Assembly (NCBI RefSeq): GCF_003363155.1
Contig: NZ_QRBE01000013.1
Coordinates: forward strand, 62,001 to 126,000
Length of the DNA stretch: 64,000 nucleotides
Origin: Dyella monticola
GTDB taxonomy: Bacteria > Pseudomonadota > Gammaproteobacteria > Xanthomonadales > Rhodanobacteraceae
Direction of reading: 5' to 3'
A model generated the notes under the pieces. It was not told the origin of the DNA. It saw only the letters and a program-made list of their open reading frames with translations, and ran no database searches. How positions within the stretch are numbered: the stretch's first letter is position 1; each line of letters starts with the position of its first letter. A program made the translations under genes and the position numbers. This document shows positions 29,756 through 38,351 of this stretch, one piece after another.

Positions 29756-31318
29756 TCAGTCAAGCAACCACTGCTGTGGCGCCAACCCGTTATCGGTCCA
29801 GATCTGCAGTTGCGTGCCCTCCGTCGTCGAGCCGCCGGTGTCGTCCAAATTCAGCGATCCAGACGCCTGGTTCATCAACTTGTACGTGCCGTTACCCAGA
29901 TCCATGAACAACCACGACTGATTCGCATTGCCTACGCAACCCCATAGGGTGACCAGATTGCCAGGCGTAGTGCTGCCGCCTGTGTTGTCCACGCACAGCC
30001 CTGAGTACTGGTTCTGGATGCTGTACCAACCACCGCCCTCGGCGTGCACCACCCAGTTTTGTACGGCCAGTCCGTTGCAATCCCACAGTTCGGCACTGGT
30101 GTCGTTGGTCGTGCCCCAGCCCGTGTCGTCCAGGCACAGCGAGGTATTTTGCATGTTGTGGAACGCGTGCACCGAACCATCCGTCGGCAGGTTGTTCCAC
30201 GATTCGCTGCCGAAGTAGGTAATGCAGCCGCCATTGTTGTAATCGGAGGCGAGCTCGAGAATGTTCGAGCCATCCGTAGCGGGCAGCAGGGCGGACGAAT
30301 AGTTCGGGCAATAATTGTTGTACGCCGTAGGTACCTGCACGGGCGCATTGATCGTGTACCAGTTGCCGCTGCCATCGACGTTGGTGTTCACGAACAATAC
30401 TTCGCCGTTGGAATTGGACACTGCACCGCTCGACTCGTACATCACCTGTCCGACCAGCACGATCGCGCCGTTGCTGGAAATGACGGATGGGCTCCACACA
30501 TTCACCGGCGCGTGTTCCAGATATTGCCCCGTGGCGGTGGCCACTTTTGTGCCAGTGTTGGTCGGGTCACCGAAATTCCAGCCATCCGTGGACGTGCGAT
30601 AGAACACGGTGCACGCGGCAGGACCGCACAGTTCATAGCTCATGAAGAAATGGCCGTCCGGCAGCTTGCTCACCGTGGCCATGCCCGGGCGATCCGCCTG
30701 GACGGTACTGGCGACGGTGTTGGTTTTGTCCTGCCAGGTCAATCCATCGTAGGTGCGGATCTGTGCGAGTTTCTGGCTGCAACACGCATCCGTCTCGTCG
30801 GACCAGAACATCACCAGTCCACCATCATTGGCGACTTCAAACTCCGGTTCCCACAAACCGTGTGAGCTATCTCCGCCTTGCACGGGCGTACTGTGGTACG
30901 ACCACGAGACACCTTGGTTGGTACTGGTATAGACCTCAATGGCCGGTGTGGTGGTGTTGTTGTAGGTCGCCGCGAATATCAGTGTTCCTGCTGCCAGTGC
31001 GCCAACTTGTTGAGGTAGCTCGTAGAGCGTCGCACAACAGTATTCGGTACTACCGCTGATCGTCGGTACAGGCCCGATCAAATTCCAACTCGCGCCATTG
31101 TTCGTGCTTTGAAAGATGATGCCGTTCGTGCTCGCCACCAGCATGCCGTTGACGGATGCTGGGCCATGCTCCAGGCGAACCACGCGCGGATAAAGCGTGC
31201 TTCCGCTAAGCAGCGTACCGGTGGCGGCGTGCGCTGGTCGCGTGCCGATGGCAAGCGAGACGACCAACAACAGCAAGCCAAGGGAACGCCAAGTCGACCA
31301 AAATCTCGGGTGTTTCAT
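29756..31318 (-). CDS. Secreted BNR/sialidase-like protein with ricin-type lectin domain
   Basis: A 520-aa exported protein. The ATG at 31318 has GAGGAG upstream; the signal peptide (LGLLLLVVSLAIGTRPAHA) ends at AHA. Residues ~30-370 form a sialidase-like beta-propeller with Asp-box-like turns (STNNGASW, STNQGVSW) and the blocks HGLWEPEFEVANDGG and RPGMATVSKLPDGHF. Residues ~385-520 are a three-repeat ricin-B-type trefoil: repeats carry SLCLDDTG, GLCVDNTG and SLNLDDTG, each ending in Q-x-W. Ricin domains bind galactose-type sugars, fitting the neighbouring galactose operon. Substrate is unknown. It is a paralogue of the 43881-45464 product. Confidence 0.8.
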   Translation of the reverse strand: MKHPRFWSTWRSLGLLLLVVSLAIGTRPAHAATGTLLSGSTLYPRVVRLEHGPASVNGMLVASTNGIIFQSTNNGASWNLIGPVPTISGSTEYCCATLYELPQQVGALAAGTLIFAATYNNTTTPAIEVYTSTNQGVSWSYHSTPVQGGDSSHGLWEPEFEVANDGGLVMFWSDETDACCSQKLAQIRTYDGLTWQDKTNTVASTVQADRPGMATVSKLPDGHFFMSYELCGPAACTVFYRTSTDGWNFGDPTNTGTKVATATGQYLEHAPVNVWSPSVISSNGAIVLVGQVMYESSGAVSNSNGEVLFVNTNVDGSGNWYTINAPVQVPTAYNNYCPNYSSALLPATDGSNILELASDYNNGGCITYFGSESWNNLPTDGSVHAFHNMQNTSLCLDDTGWGTTNDTSAELWDCNGLAVQNWVVHAEGGGWYSIQNQYSGLCVDNTGGSTTPGNLVTLWGCVGNANQSWLFMDLGNGTYKLMNQASGSLNLDDTGGSTTEGTQLQIWTDNGLAPQQWLLD

Positions 31319-31394
31319 AAAGCATCTCCTCTGCCGCAAGTGGCGACATGTGATGTTGAAGACAAAGCCGAATAGTCGTTCTTGTTGTATGTAA

Positions 31395-31419
31395 CCGGCC
31401 GGATGTGTGCTCCGGCCGG
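31395..31419. terminator. Strong hairpin downstream of the sugar porter
   Basis: A perfect 9-bp GC-rich stem CCGGCCGGA / TCCGGCCGG with loop TGTGTGC lies 29 bp past the porter stop and upstream of the sialidase-like gene (both minus strand). There is no good T-tract on either side, so it may be a weak terminator or an RNA-stability element. Confidence 0.45.
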
Positions 31420-31447
31420 GTGTTCCCCTCTTGCAAACTGCGATGGA

Positions 31448-32842
31448 TCAGCGGCCGATGTCGCGCAGCCGCTTGCCACTCATGAGATTGCGTTCGATCT
31501 GTTCCAGCGTGATGCCCTTTGTTTCCGGCACCAGCCAGATCGTCAACGCGATGAACACCACGTTGAAGGCGGCGTAGAGCCAGAACGTTGCCGCATTGCC
31601 AATGCCGTTGAGCAAGCTCAGGAAGGACACGCCCACCAGCCAATTGGCCGCCCAGTTGGTGAAGGTGGAACAGCCGATGCCGAAGTCGCGACCCTTGAGC
31701 GGTTGGATCTCCGAGCACAGCGTCCAGATGAGTGGGCCGGCGGACATCGCGAAGCCCACGATAAAGATCAGCAGCATGCCCACGGTGAAGATCTGCTCGC
31801 CGTGCGAGTGGATGCCCAGGTGCATCATCGTGCCGACCACGCCGAGGCCCAACGCCATCAGAATAAAGCCGATGTGCAGGATCGGCTTGCGGCCCAGTTT
31901 GTCCACCAGGCCGATCGCGATGAAGGTGGCCAGTACGTTGACCAGGTCGACGATGACCGTGAACCACATCTGCGCTTCGGTGGCATAGCCCATGCCCTGG
32001 AAGATGCGCGGGGCGTAGTACATCACCACGTTCATGCCGGTGAGCTGCTGCATGATCTGCAATAGCACGCCCAGGCCCACCGACCGGCGGAAGTTCGCGT
32101 TCTGGAAGAACATATGCACACCGCGCTGCGGCGTCTTCAGCTGCTCGCGGATCTCACCGATCTCGCGCTCGATGGCGTCGTTGCTGCCGAGCAACCGGTG
32201 CAGCACTTGCTCGGCCTCGGACTGGCGGTTGCGCATCATCAGCCAGCGCGGGCTTTCCGGCAGGAAGGCCACCCCGAGCAGGAACAGTGCACCAGGGATC
32301 GCGATGATGCCCAGCATCCAGCGCCAACTGCCGGTGTAGCTTAGGGCTGCGTTGGAGAGCGCCGCGACGAGGATGCCGATGGTGATCATTAGCTGATAGA
32401 GCGAAATCATGGCGCCGCGAATCGATTCCGGTGCGATCTCAGCCAAATACAGCGGTGCGGTGAAACTGGCGATGCCGATCGCCAGACCGAGCACAAAGCG
32501 GCCCGCGATCAATACACCGGGCGTCCACGCCACACCGCACAGCACGGATCCAGCTACGAACAACACTGCGCCAAGAATCAGCGAGCGCTTGCGTCCGAGG
32601 TGGGCGGACAGCCAGCCGGCGCTCAGCGCGCCCACTGCGGCGCCAGCCATCATGATCGAGACAATCCACTCCAGGGTGTTATCGCTGATCCCGAAGTCTT
32701 TCTGGATGAATTGCTGTGCGCCGGCGATCACGCCAATGTCCAGGCCGAACATCAGCCCGGCCAACGCAGCCAATATGCAGGTGAAAATCGCAGTGGCCCT
32801 GGCGTGCGCGGGTGTGGCTATAGGTGTTGAAACTGCACTCAT
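31448..32842 (-). CDS. MFS sugar porter (galactose/proton symporter type)
   Basis: A 464-aa twelve-helix transporter of the sugar porter family (GalP/AraE/XylE type), importing a monosaccharide with protons. Signature motifs include GLMFGLDIGVIAGA in helix 1, GRKRS between helices 2 and 3, PESPRWL after helix 6, QQLTGMNVVMYYAP in helix 7 and VPETKGITLEQIE at the end. The start at 32842 has GGGGAG six nt upstream; a longer in-frame reading is rejected. It lies downstream of the galactose operon but after its terminator, so it likely has its own promoter. Galactose is the inferred substrate from context. Confidence 0.92.
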   Translation of the reverse strand: MSAVSTPIATPAHARATAIFTCILAALAGLMFGLDIGVIAGAQQFIQKDFGISDNTLEWIVSIMMAGAAVGALSAGWLSAHLGRKRSLILGAVLFVAGSVLCGVAWTPGVLIAGRFVLGLAIGIASFTAPLYLAEIAPESIRGAMISLYQLMITIGILVAALSNAALSYTGSWRWMLGIIAIPGALFLLGVAFLPESPRWLMMRNRQSEAEQVLHRLLGSNDAIEREIGEIREQLKTPQRGVHMFFQNANFRRSVGLGVLLQIMQQLTGMNVVMYYAPRIFQGMGYATEAQMWFTVIVDLVNVLATFIAIGLVDKLGRKPILHIGFILMALGLGVVGTMMHLGIHSHGEQIFTVGMLLIFIVGFAMSAGPLIWTLCSEIQPLKGRDFGIGCSTFTNWAANWLVGVSFLSLLNGIGNAATFWLYAAFNVVFIALTIWLVPETKGITLEQIERNLMSGKRLRDIGR

Positions 32843-32897
32843 GAATGACTCCCCGGTCGGTCGCGTCGTGCGGATGTTTTCATCTTCTTCGTAACGC

Positions 32898-32930
32898 ATA
32901 AAAAAAGCCGGCTCATGCAGGCCGGCCGGC
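32898..32930 (-). terminator. Intrinsic terminator at the end of the galactose operon
   Basis: On the minus strand the arms GCCGGC (32926-32921) and GCCGGC (32912-32907), with a CTGCATGA loop, are followed by a run of seven T. The hairpin overlaps the last codons and stop of the lactonase gene. It separates the operon from the porter gene. Confidence 0.85.
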
Positions 32931-33803
32931 AAAACATGGTTCGGGCATGCCGGTGAAAGGCACTTCGACGGCAAACAGGCCGCCGGCATGCGGATCGTTC
33001 GCCAGTGCGTCGTCGGACAATCCGTCGCGAGCGCTGGTGATGTAAAGCATGTTGAGCCGCTCGCCGCCAAAGGCAACGCGCGTGGGTTGTTGCGTAGGCA
33101 CGGTGATAACACGGTCTGGCTTGCCATGGGGATCGTAACGAACCACGCGGCCCGCACCCCACTCGGCATTCCACAGTCCACCCTCGCTGTCCACCGCCGA
33201 GCCATCCGGCTCGCTCTGCTGCTGCGACAGGTCGATGTGCACGCGCACATCCGCCACGCTGTCGCCGTATCGGCAGCTGTGCACGATGCGCGTTATTGAG
33301 TCGCAGTAATACATCGTGCCACCGTCGGGACTGAACGCGATGCTGTTGCTGATCGCAACCTCCCCTAGGGGTAATTGCTCCAGGACGAGGTTGGTATGCA
33401 GGCGGTAGAAATGACCTGCGGCGCGTCGCGCTTCGTCGCCGACGGGTTCGTGCAGCGTACCGAACACGAAGCGGCCCTGGCGATCGCACGCACCATCGTT
33501 CAAGCGCGTCGGCAAACCGCGCTCGACGTCGGTGACGCGGATCATTTCGCCACTGTCTTCGTGGAAGAACGCCAGCCCGCTGGCCAGGCCAAGCAACAAC
33601 CAGCCATCGTTCTCGCACAAGGCAAACGAGGCGAGCCGTTCGGGCATGGGCCAGCGGCGCGTGTTGCCATCGGCGGGTCGATAGCGCCACAACATCGACG
33701 CATGGATGTCCGTCCAATAGAGCGATTGGTTGCGTGTGCACCACGTCACACCTTCGCCCAGCGTATTGCGTGCATCCAGCACCAATGAGGCCTGCACGCT
33801 CAT
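32913..33803 (-). CDS. SMP-30/gluconolactonase-family sugar lactonase
   Basis: A 296-aa six-bladed beta-propeller lactonase of the SMP-30/gluconolactonase/LRE family, predicted to hydrolyse galactono-lactone to galactonate. Metal-binding positions are visible: E in TLGEGVTW near 16, N in RLNDGACDRQGR, and N-S-x-x-FSPDG in AISNSIAFSPDGG, with D in SEPDGSAVDSEG. The ATG at 33803 overlaps the SDR stop (ATGA); an upstream start is unsupported. It is the last gene of the dgo operon. Sugar specificity is inferred from the operon. Confidence 0.88.
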   Translation of the reverse strand: MSVQASLVLDARNTLGEGVTWCTRNQSLYWTDIHASMLWRYRPADGNTRRWPMPERLASFALCENDGWLLLGLASGLAFFHEDSGEMIRVTDVERGLPTRLNDGACDRQGRFVFGTLHEPVGDEARRAAGHFYRLHTNLVLEQLPLGEVAISNSIAFSPDGGTMYYCDSITRIVHSCRYGDSVADVRVHIDLSQQQSEPDGSAVDSEGGLWNAEWGAGRVVRYDPHGKPDRVITVPTQQPTRVAFGGERLNMLYITSARDGLSDDALANDPHAGGLFAVEVPFTGMPEPCFAGRPA

Positions 33804-34585
33804 GCCCAGCCGCCATCGACAATGAAATCGTGCCCGGTGCACATGCAGCTGTCATCGGCGGCCAGGAACAGCGCGGCGCGTGCAAGGTCGTCGCCACCCA
33901 GATAACCGGGCATGCATTGCTTGCGGCGGATTTCTTCTTCGCCGGCTTCATCCAGCCATAGCTCGCGTTGCTTGTCGGTGATCACCCAGCCGGGCACCAG
34001 CGCGTTGATGCGAATGTGATCCTTGCCCAGCTCGCGCGCCAGTCCATTGACCAGCCCGCGCACGGCCGACTTCGCCATCGCATACATTGGATAGCCGGCG
34101 TTCTTGATCATCCAGCCGGTGGAACCCAGGCACAGGATGGAGCCGCCACCCCGTTCGCGCATGCCGGGCACGACCGCTTGGGTGGCGAAATACTGATGGC
34201 GCAGGTTGACGGCGATGCTTTGCTCGAATTCCTCAGGCGTCGTGTCCTGCAGGCGATGGCGCCGATCATTGGCCGCGTTATTGATCAATACGCCGATGGT
34301 TCCGATCGACTGACTCGCCGTGGCGATCGCGCCGCGCAGCGCGGAAAGATCGGTGACATCGCAACGCAAGAACAGCGGTGCATGACGAACCTCCGGCAAC
34401 GCATCGCACAACGCCGCCGCACCGGCCTGGTCGATATCGAGAAAAGCAACCCGCGCGCCTTGCTGCGCAAAGTGCGCCACGAAGGATGCGCCGATACCGG
34501 TCGCGCCCCCGGTGATGAGCACCGCGCGGTCGACCAGGCTGGGATACGTAGCAAACATGGGCATGTTGGATTCCGTGGAAAGCAT
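33800..34585 (-). CDS. SDR-family sugar dehydrogenase (probable galactose 1-dehydrogenase)
   Basis: A classical short-chain dehydrogenase/reductase of about 261 aa. The cofactor motif is TGGATGIGASF, with a following acidic residue in FLDID that favours NAD. NNAA occurs in the middle, the catalytic Ser lies in LGSTGW, and YAMAK gives Tyr and Lys. In this operon the expected reaction is oxidation of D-galactose (or a related aldose) to the lactone, the first step of the De Ley-Doudoroff route. The start is uncertain: ATG at 34585 overlaps the dgoD stop (TAATG), with alternatives at 34591 and 34564. Its stop overlaps the lactonase start. Confidence 0.85.
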   Translation of the reverse strand: MLSTESNMPMFATYPSLVDRAVLITGGATGIGASFVAHFAQQGARVAFLDIDQAGAAALCDALPEVRHAPLFLRCDVTDLSALRGAIATASQSIGTIGVLINNAANDRRHRLQDTTPEEFEQSIAVNLRHQYFATQAVVPGMRERGGGSILCLGSTGWMIKNAGYPMYAMAKSAVRGLVNGLARELGKDHIRINALVPGWVITDKQRELWLDEAGEEEIRRKQCMPGYLGGDDLARAALFLAADDSCMCTGHDFIVDGGWA

Positions 34586-35733
34586 TACCATTCGGCGACG
34601 CTGCCATCGCTGTGACGCCAGATCGGATTGCGCCAGCGATGACCCACTGCGGCGCGCTCGGCGACATAGGCTTCGTTCACTTCGATGCCCAGTCCAGGCC
34701 CACCCGGCATGGTCACGTAGCCATTCTCGTAGGAGAAAACGTTGCGATCGGTGACGTAGTCGAGCAAGTCATTGGTAGCGTTGTAGTGAATGCCCAGGCT
34801 CTGCTCCTGGATGAAGGCGTTGTGGCAGATCGCATCAAGCTGCAGGTTAGCCGCCAGTGCGATCGGGCCGAGCGGGCAATGCAGCGCCAACGCCACATCG
34901 TAGGCTTCGGCCATCATCGCAATCTTGTGTGTTTCGGTGATGCCGCCTGCGTGCGAGGGATCGGGCTGGATAATATCCACGCCACCAGTGGCGAACACCC
35001 GCTTGAAGTCATAGCGCGAATACAGACGCTCGCCCAGTGCGATCGGCGCAGGTGAAATGGTGGCCAGTTCCGGTATGCATTCCAGATGATCGGAAAGCAC
35101 CGGCTCCTCGATAAACATCAACTTGAACGGTGCCAGCTCGCGCATCAGCACCTTTGCCATCGGCTTGTGCACGCGACCGTGGAAATCCAGGCCAAGGCCG
35201 ATCTCCGGTCCGACCGCATCGCGCACGGCCTGTACGTTTTCCAGTACGCGCTCCACTTTGGCGTGCGTGTCGACAAAATGCATTTCCTCGGTGGCATTCA
35301 TCTTCACCGCGGTGAACCCACGCGCTACTGCATCCTTTGCCGCCTTCGCCGTGTCCGAAGGGCGATCGCCACCGATCCACGAGTACACGCGGATACGATC
35401 GCGCACCGGGCCACCCAGCAGCGCATGCACGGGTACGCCAAGATGCTTGCCTTTGATATCCCAAAGCGCCTGGTCGATGCCTGCGATCGCGCTCATCAGA
35501 ATCGGGCCGCCGCGATAGAAACCGCCGCGGTACATCACATTCCAGTGATCTTCGATATGGCGCGGATCTTTGCCGACCAAGTAGTCGGAAAGCTCCTCGA
35601 CCGCCGCCGCAACCGTGTGTGCGCGGCCTTCCACCACCGGTTCGCCCCAACCGCTGACACCTTCGTCGGTATCGATGCGTACGAACAGCCAGCGGGGCGG
35701 AACGAGGAACGTCGTGAGACGGGTGATCTTCAT
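34585..35733 (-). CDS. dgoD: D-galactonate dehydratase
   Basis: A 382-aa enolase-superfamily enzyme, the same length as E. coli DgoD, dehydrating galactonate to 2-keto-3-deoxygalactonate. Metal ligands and acid/base residues are visible in order: GLDFHGR (Asp), FIEEPV (Glu), [12 protein letters not shown] (Glu), and the catalytic His in PDPSHAGGI. The opening [20 protein letters not shown] matches the family. The start at 35733 has AGGA about 9 nt upstream and overlaps the dgoA stop. A longer reading into dgoA is not real. Confidence 0.93.
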   Translation of the reverse strand: MKITRLTTFLVPPRWLFVRIDTDEGVSGWGEPVVEGRAHTVAAAVEELSDYLVGKDPRHIEDHWNVMYRGGFYRGGPILMSAIAGIDQALWDIKGKHLGVPVHALLGGPVRDRIRVYSWIGGDRPSDTAKAAKDAVARGFTAVKMNATEEMHFVDTHAKVERVLENVQAVRDAVGPEIGLGLDFHGRVHKPMAKVLMRELAPFKLMFIEEPVLSDHLECIPELATISPAPIALGERLYSRYDFKRVFATGGVDIIQPDPSHAGGITETHKIAMMAEAYDVALALHCPLGPIALAANLQLDAICHNAFIQEQSLGIHYNATNDLLDYVTDRNVFSYENGYVTMPGGPGLGIEVNEAYVAERAAVGHRWRNPIWRHSDGSVAEW

Positions 35734-36365
35734 GCAGTATGTCCTTGAGAATGTGTTTTCCAGGCTTGGGCGAAGGCACGAGCACGACGGCCGACATCGC
35801 TCGCCTCGCGGCCGGGTGTGTAAAGCGCGGAGCCGAGGCCAAAGCCACCGGCGCCAGCGGCGATATAAGGAGCCATCGTATCGGGCGTGATGCCGCCGAC
35901 CGGCAGCATCGCCCAGTCGCGCGGCATCACCGCGCGCCACGCCTTGAGCACGGCCGGCGTCAGCAGCTCGGCGGGAAAGAGCTTGATCGCATCAGCGCCG
36001 GCCTGCATGGCGGCGAACGCTTCGGTGGGCGTGGCGACACCGGGTATGCAATACATGCCCGAACGCTTGGCGGCGGCGATCACCGCGGTATCGGCGTGTG
36101 GCATGACGATCACCCGTCCTCCCGCAGCAGCAATGTGCGCCACCTGTTCGGGTCGCAACACGGTGCCCGCACCGATCAGGCATCGATCCCCCAGCTCCGA
36201 TGACAGCAAACGAATGCTGTCGAGCGGCTCGGGCGAATTCATTGGTACTTCAATGACGCGAAACGCTTCTTCCGCAAGCGCACGGCCGATATCCAGCGCT
36301 TCTTCTGGACGCAGGCCACGAAGGATGGCCACAAGGGGAAGGGGATCGAGCCATGCGCGAATCAT
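35730..36365 (-). CDS. dgoA: 2-dehydro-3-deoxy-6-phosphogalactonate aldolase
   Basis: A 211-aa class I aldolase of the KDPG/KDPGal family, cleaving 2-keto-3-deoxy-6-phosphogalactonate to pyruvate and glyceraldehyde 3-phosphate. Motifs are [13 protein letters not shown] (11-23), the catalytic Glu in [23 protein letters not shown], and the Schiff-base Lys in DAIKLFPAE. The VPMNSPEP and RGLRP segments favour DgoA over Eda. It overlaps dgoK upstream and dgoD downstream (ATGA in each case). Confidence 0.93.
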   Translation of the reverse strand: MIRAWLDPLPLVAILRGLRPEEALDIGRALAEEAFRVIEVPMNSPEPLDSIRLLSSELGDRCLIGAGTVLRPEQVAHIAAAGGRVIVMPHADTAVIAAAKRSGMYCIPGVATPTEAFAAMQAGADAIKLFPAELLTPAVLKAWRAVMPRDWAMLPVGGITPDTMAPYIAAGAGGFGLGSALYTPGREASDVGRRARAFAQAWKTHSQGHTA

Positions 36366-37312
36366 GTTGCTACTCCGGAAAAAGAATGAAGCGTTGCCTT
36401 AGCGAGCAAGCCGGCGGCAGAAGCAAGTTGCCAAAGTCCCTGCGCCGACGCATCGGCAATGACGTGCGGCGATCCATAACCGAAGTGCCCGGCCGCCACG
36501 ATGTAACGATCACAGAGCGCCGATTCGCCGATCAGGCAAAGCGGTGCAATGTCGCCGTCGTTGCGCATGCGCGCAATACGGAATTCTTCGCCGATCAGGA
36601 GACCGGACACGAAATCGGGTACGTCGGCCGCATCGAGATCGCCCGCCAACATCTGCGCGCGTGTGGAAAAAAGCCGGCTGAAAGCGCCTTCCGCGCCGCT
36701 ATCGCGCGCAACGCACACACCGCGCGTGAAGGCTTCCATGTTGTGCGGCATTGCGCCCACCGGAACGCCCGCACTCAGGATGGAGTGCTGCATCAGCAAC
36801 GCATACACTTCGCCCGTCATCACGGTGTCGAAGGCGACGATGCGACCATCGGCCACGGTTGCCCATTTGCTGTGCGTTCCAGGCAGCACAAACCGCGCAC
36901 TCGCGTGATAAAGCGGTTGTTGCGCCAGCGCGCCGATGATTTGTGTTTCCTCGCCGCGCATCACATCGGCGGGCGTGCGTTGACACAGGCCGGGTGCGAT
37001 CCAGAGCGCGTGGCTGTCACAGGCATCCGCGCGTTGCATACCGCGCGCGATGCTCGCCGCGTCCGCCGGGACGTTGGTGTATGGCACTTCGCGCCAGCCC
37101 TGGCGGCTGCCGACCATGCCTGCTGCCACGGCTACGCAGGCAGGCCAGTCGACGGTGATGGCCTGCAATGCCGCCGCGAAGCCGCCTTCGGGCAAGTGGC
37201 GAATGCCCCATGCGCGCTGACGCGTGGCTACCACGTTGCCATCAGCATCATAAAGATAGGCGCGCAGGCTGCTGGTGCCCCAATCCAGTCCAATGAGCCG
37301 TACATCCGTCAT
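36362..37312 (-). CDS. dgoK: 2-dehydro-3-deoxygalactonokinase
   Basis: A 316-aa sugar-acid kinase of the DgoK family, phosphorylating 2-keto-3-deoxygalactonate at C6. The N-terminal phosphate motif LIGLDWGTSSLRAYLYD is diagnostic. VLPGTHSKWA, with the catalytic region typical of DgoK, and FDTVMTGEVYALL are present. The length is slightly over the E. coli protein. It overlaps dgoR upstream and dgoA downstream by ATGA junctions. Confidence 0.92.
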   Translation of the reverse strand: MTDVRLIGLDWGTSSLRAYLYDADGNVVATRQRAWGIRHLPEGGFAAALQAITVDWPACVAVAAGMVGSRQGWREVPYTNVPADAASIARGMQRADACDSHALWIAPGLCQRTPADVMRGEETQIIGALAQQPLYHASARFVLPGTHSKWATVADGRIVAFDTVMTGEVYALLMQHSILSAGVPVGAMPHNMEAFTRGVCVARDSGAEGAFSRLFSTRAQMLAGDLDAADVPDFVSGLLIGEEFRIARMRNDGDIAPLCLIGESALCDRYIVAAGHFGYGSPHVIADASAQGLWQLASAAGLLAKATLHSFSGVAT

Positions 37313-38022
37313 GCGGATTTCCTCGCACGGCGCTTACCGGTGATGTTGGCGCGTGCGTCCAGAATCATCTGCTGCATGGCGCGACGCGCGACCTCGGGTT
37401 GCCGGCGACGTATCGCCTCGAAGACCTGGCGGTGATAAGGCAACGAATATTTGAAATCGTTGCTCCTGTGCGCGGAGAGCACGAAGAACGCGCCGAGCGC
37501 GGTCTCCACCACGGAGAACAAGGAGATCATCAATTCATTGTTCGTGGCGACCAATACGGCCTCGTGAAACTGCATATCCGCCTCGACCCACTCATCACTG
37601 GTGCGTGCTGCCTCCATCGCGAGATAGGCCGTTTGGAGCTCGTTGAGCTGCGCCTCATCGCGGCGACGCGCAGCGAACGCCGCGGCCGCCGGTTCGAAAA
37701 TCTCGCGCATTTCCACCAGCTTCTCCACGAACGCGGCGGGCGGCATGGATGCGCAGCGCCACGCCAGCACGTCGCCATCGAGTTGCTGCCAGTAACGTTC
37801 TTCGCGCACGCGCGTGCCAACCTTCGGACGCGCTTCGACCAGGCCCTTGGCGGATAGCACGCGCAATGCTTCACGCAGCGCCGTGCGGCTTACGGCCATC
37901 TGTTCGGCCAGCGCTTCCTCGCGCGGCAGCACCTCGCCGGGCCGCAATGCCCCGCTCACGATGCGCTCTCCCAGCTCGTGGGTGACATGGCCGTGCAAAT
38001 TACGGGTGGTTGCAACTCTCAT
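37309..38022 (-). CDS. dgoR: GntR/FadR-type (FCD) regulator of the galactonate operon
   Basis: A 237-aa transcription factor. The N-terminal winged helix includes LGERIVSGALRPGEVLP and the recognition region MAVSRTALREALRVLSAKGLV. The C-terminal FCD domain has the metal-ligand-like pattern (ADMQFHEAVL and a later YHRQVFEAI). It is first gene of the dgo operon, as in E. coli dgoR, so self-repression released by galactonate or a 2-keto-3-deoxy sugar acid is likely. A candidate operator (TNGTNNNATTA type) lies at 38285-38295. It is about half identical by eye to the regulator at 45597-46382. Confidence 0.9.
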   Translation of the reverse strand: MRVATTRNLHGHVTHELGERIVSGALRPGEVLPREEALAEQMAVSRTALREALRVLSAKGLVEARPKVGTRVREERYWQQLDGDVLAWRCASMPPAAFVEKLVEMREIFEPAAAAFAARRRDEAQLNELQTAYLAMEAARTSDEWVEADMQFHEAVLVATNNELMISLFSVVETALGAFFVLSAHRSNDFKYSLPYHRQVFEAIRRRQPEVARRAMQQMILDARANITGKRRARKSA

Positions 38023-38351
38023 CGGTGCTCATGTTCGGTGATGGAAAAGAGAAGGTCGTGCTGCATTGCGCAAAAGTATTCGTATCGGATGGTTACGGCC
38101 GGTAACTGTTCGCAGGTTGCAGCCCGCATGGTGTGTTTGTCATGTTGCCTGCTTATAACACCTGGTTTTTCCGCCACGCGTTGCGTCAATCCCCACTCAT
38201 GCAAACATCACTCGCTCTGCCCCCACTTGAATCGTTCGATGCTCATGCTGCAGCGCGTAAAGCCCAGCCGGCCCTGCGTGTATATAATCATACAATATGC
38301 TCAGAAGCGACAGGGCATGTCACCACTCCATTCGGGAAGGGGATCCGCTTG
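38023..38351. promoter_or_regulatory. Divergent dgoR/galM control region
   Basis: A 329-bp non-coding region between the dgo operon (minus) and the mutarotase gene (plus). It contains an AT-rich island at 38279-38298 in otherwise GC-rich DNA, including TATAAT at 38283-38288, a candidate -10 for the plus-strand gene. No strong -35 is visible at the right distance. The AT island overlaps the candidate FCD-type operator described separately. Confidence 0.55.
38285..38295 (-). promoter_or_regulatory. Candidate GntR/FCD operator upstream of galM
   Basis: On the minus strand the site reads TTGTATGATTA, matching TNGTNNNAYNA, a degenerate form of the FadR-subfamily operator consensus. It overlaps a TATAAT-like -10, so binding would repress galM. 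A similar site (TAGTAGTATTA) occurs before the TonB receptor gene. This is a by-eye match only. Confidence 0.35.

Noticed and set aside
31383-31394. Palindrome-like GTTGTATGTAAC before the sialidase-like gene as a third FCD operator
   Set aside because: It resembles the two candidate operators only in TTGTATG; the second half does not fit, and one weak match is not enough.
32843-33250. N-terminal extension of the sugar porter
   Set aside because: It runs through the terminator and lactonase gene in another frame; the ATG at 32842 has a good ribosome binding site and the expected porter N-terminus.
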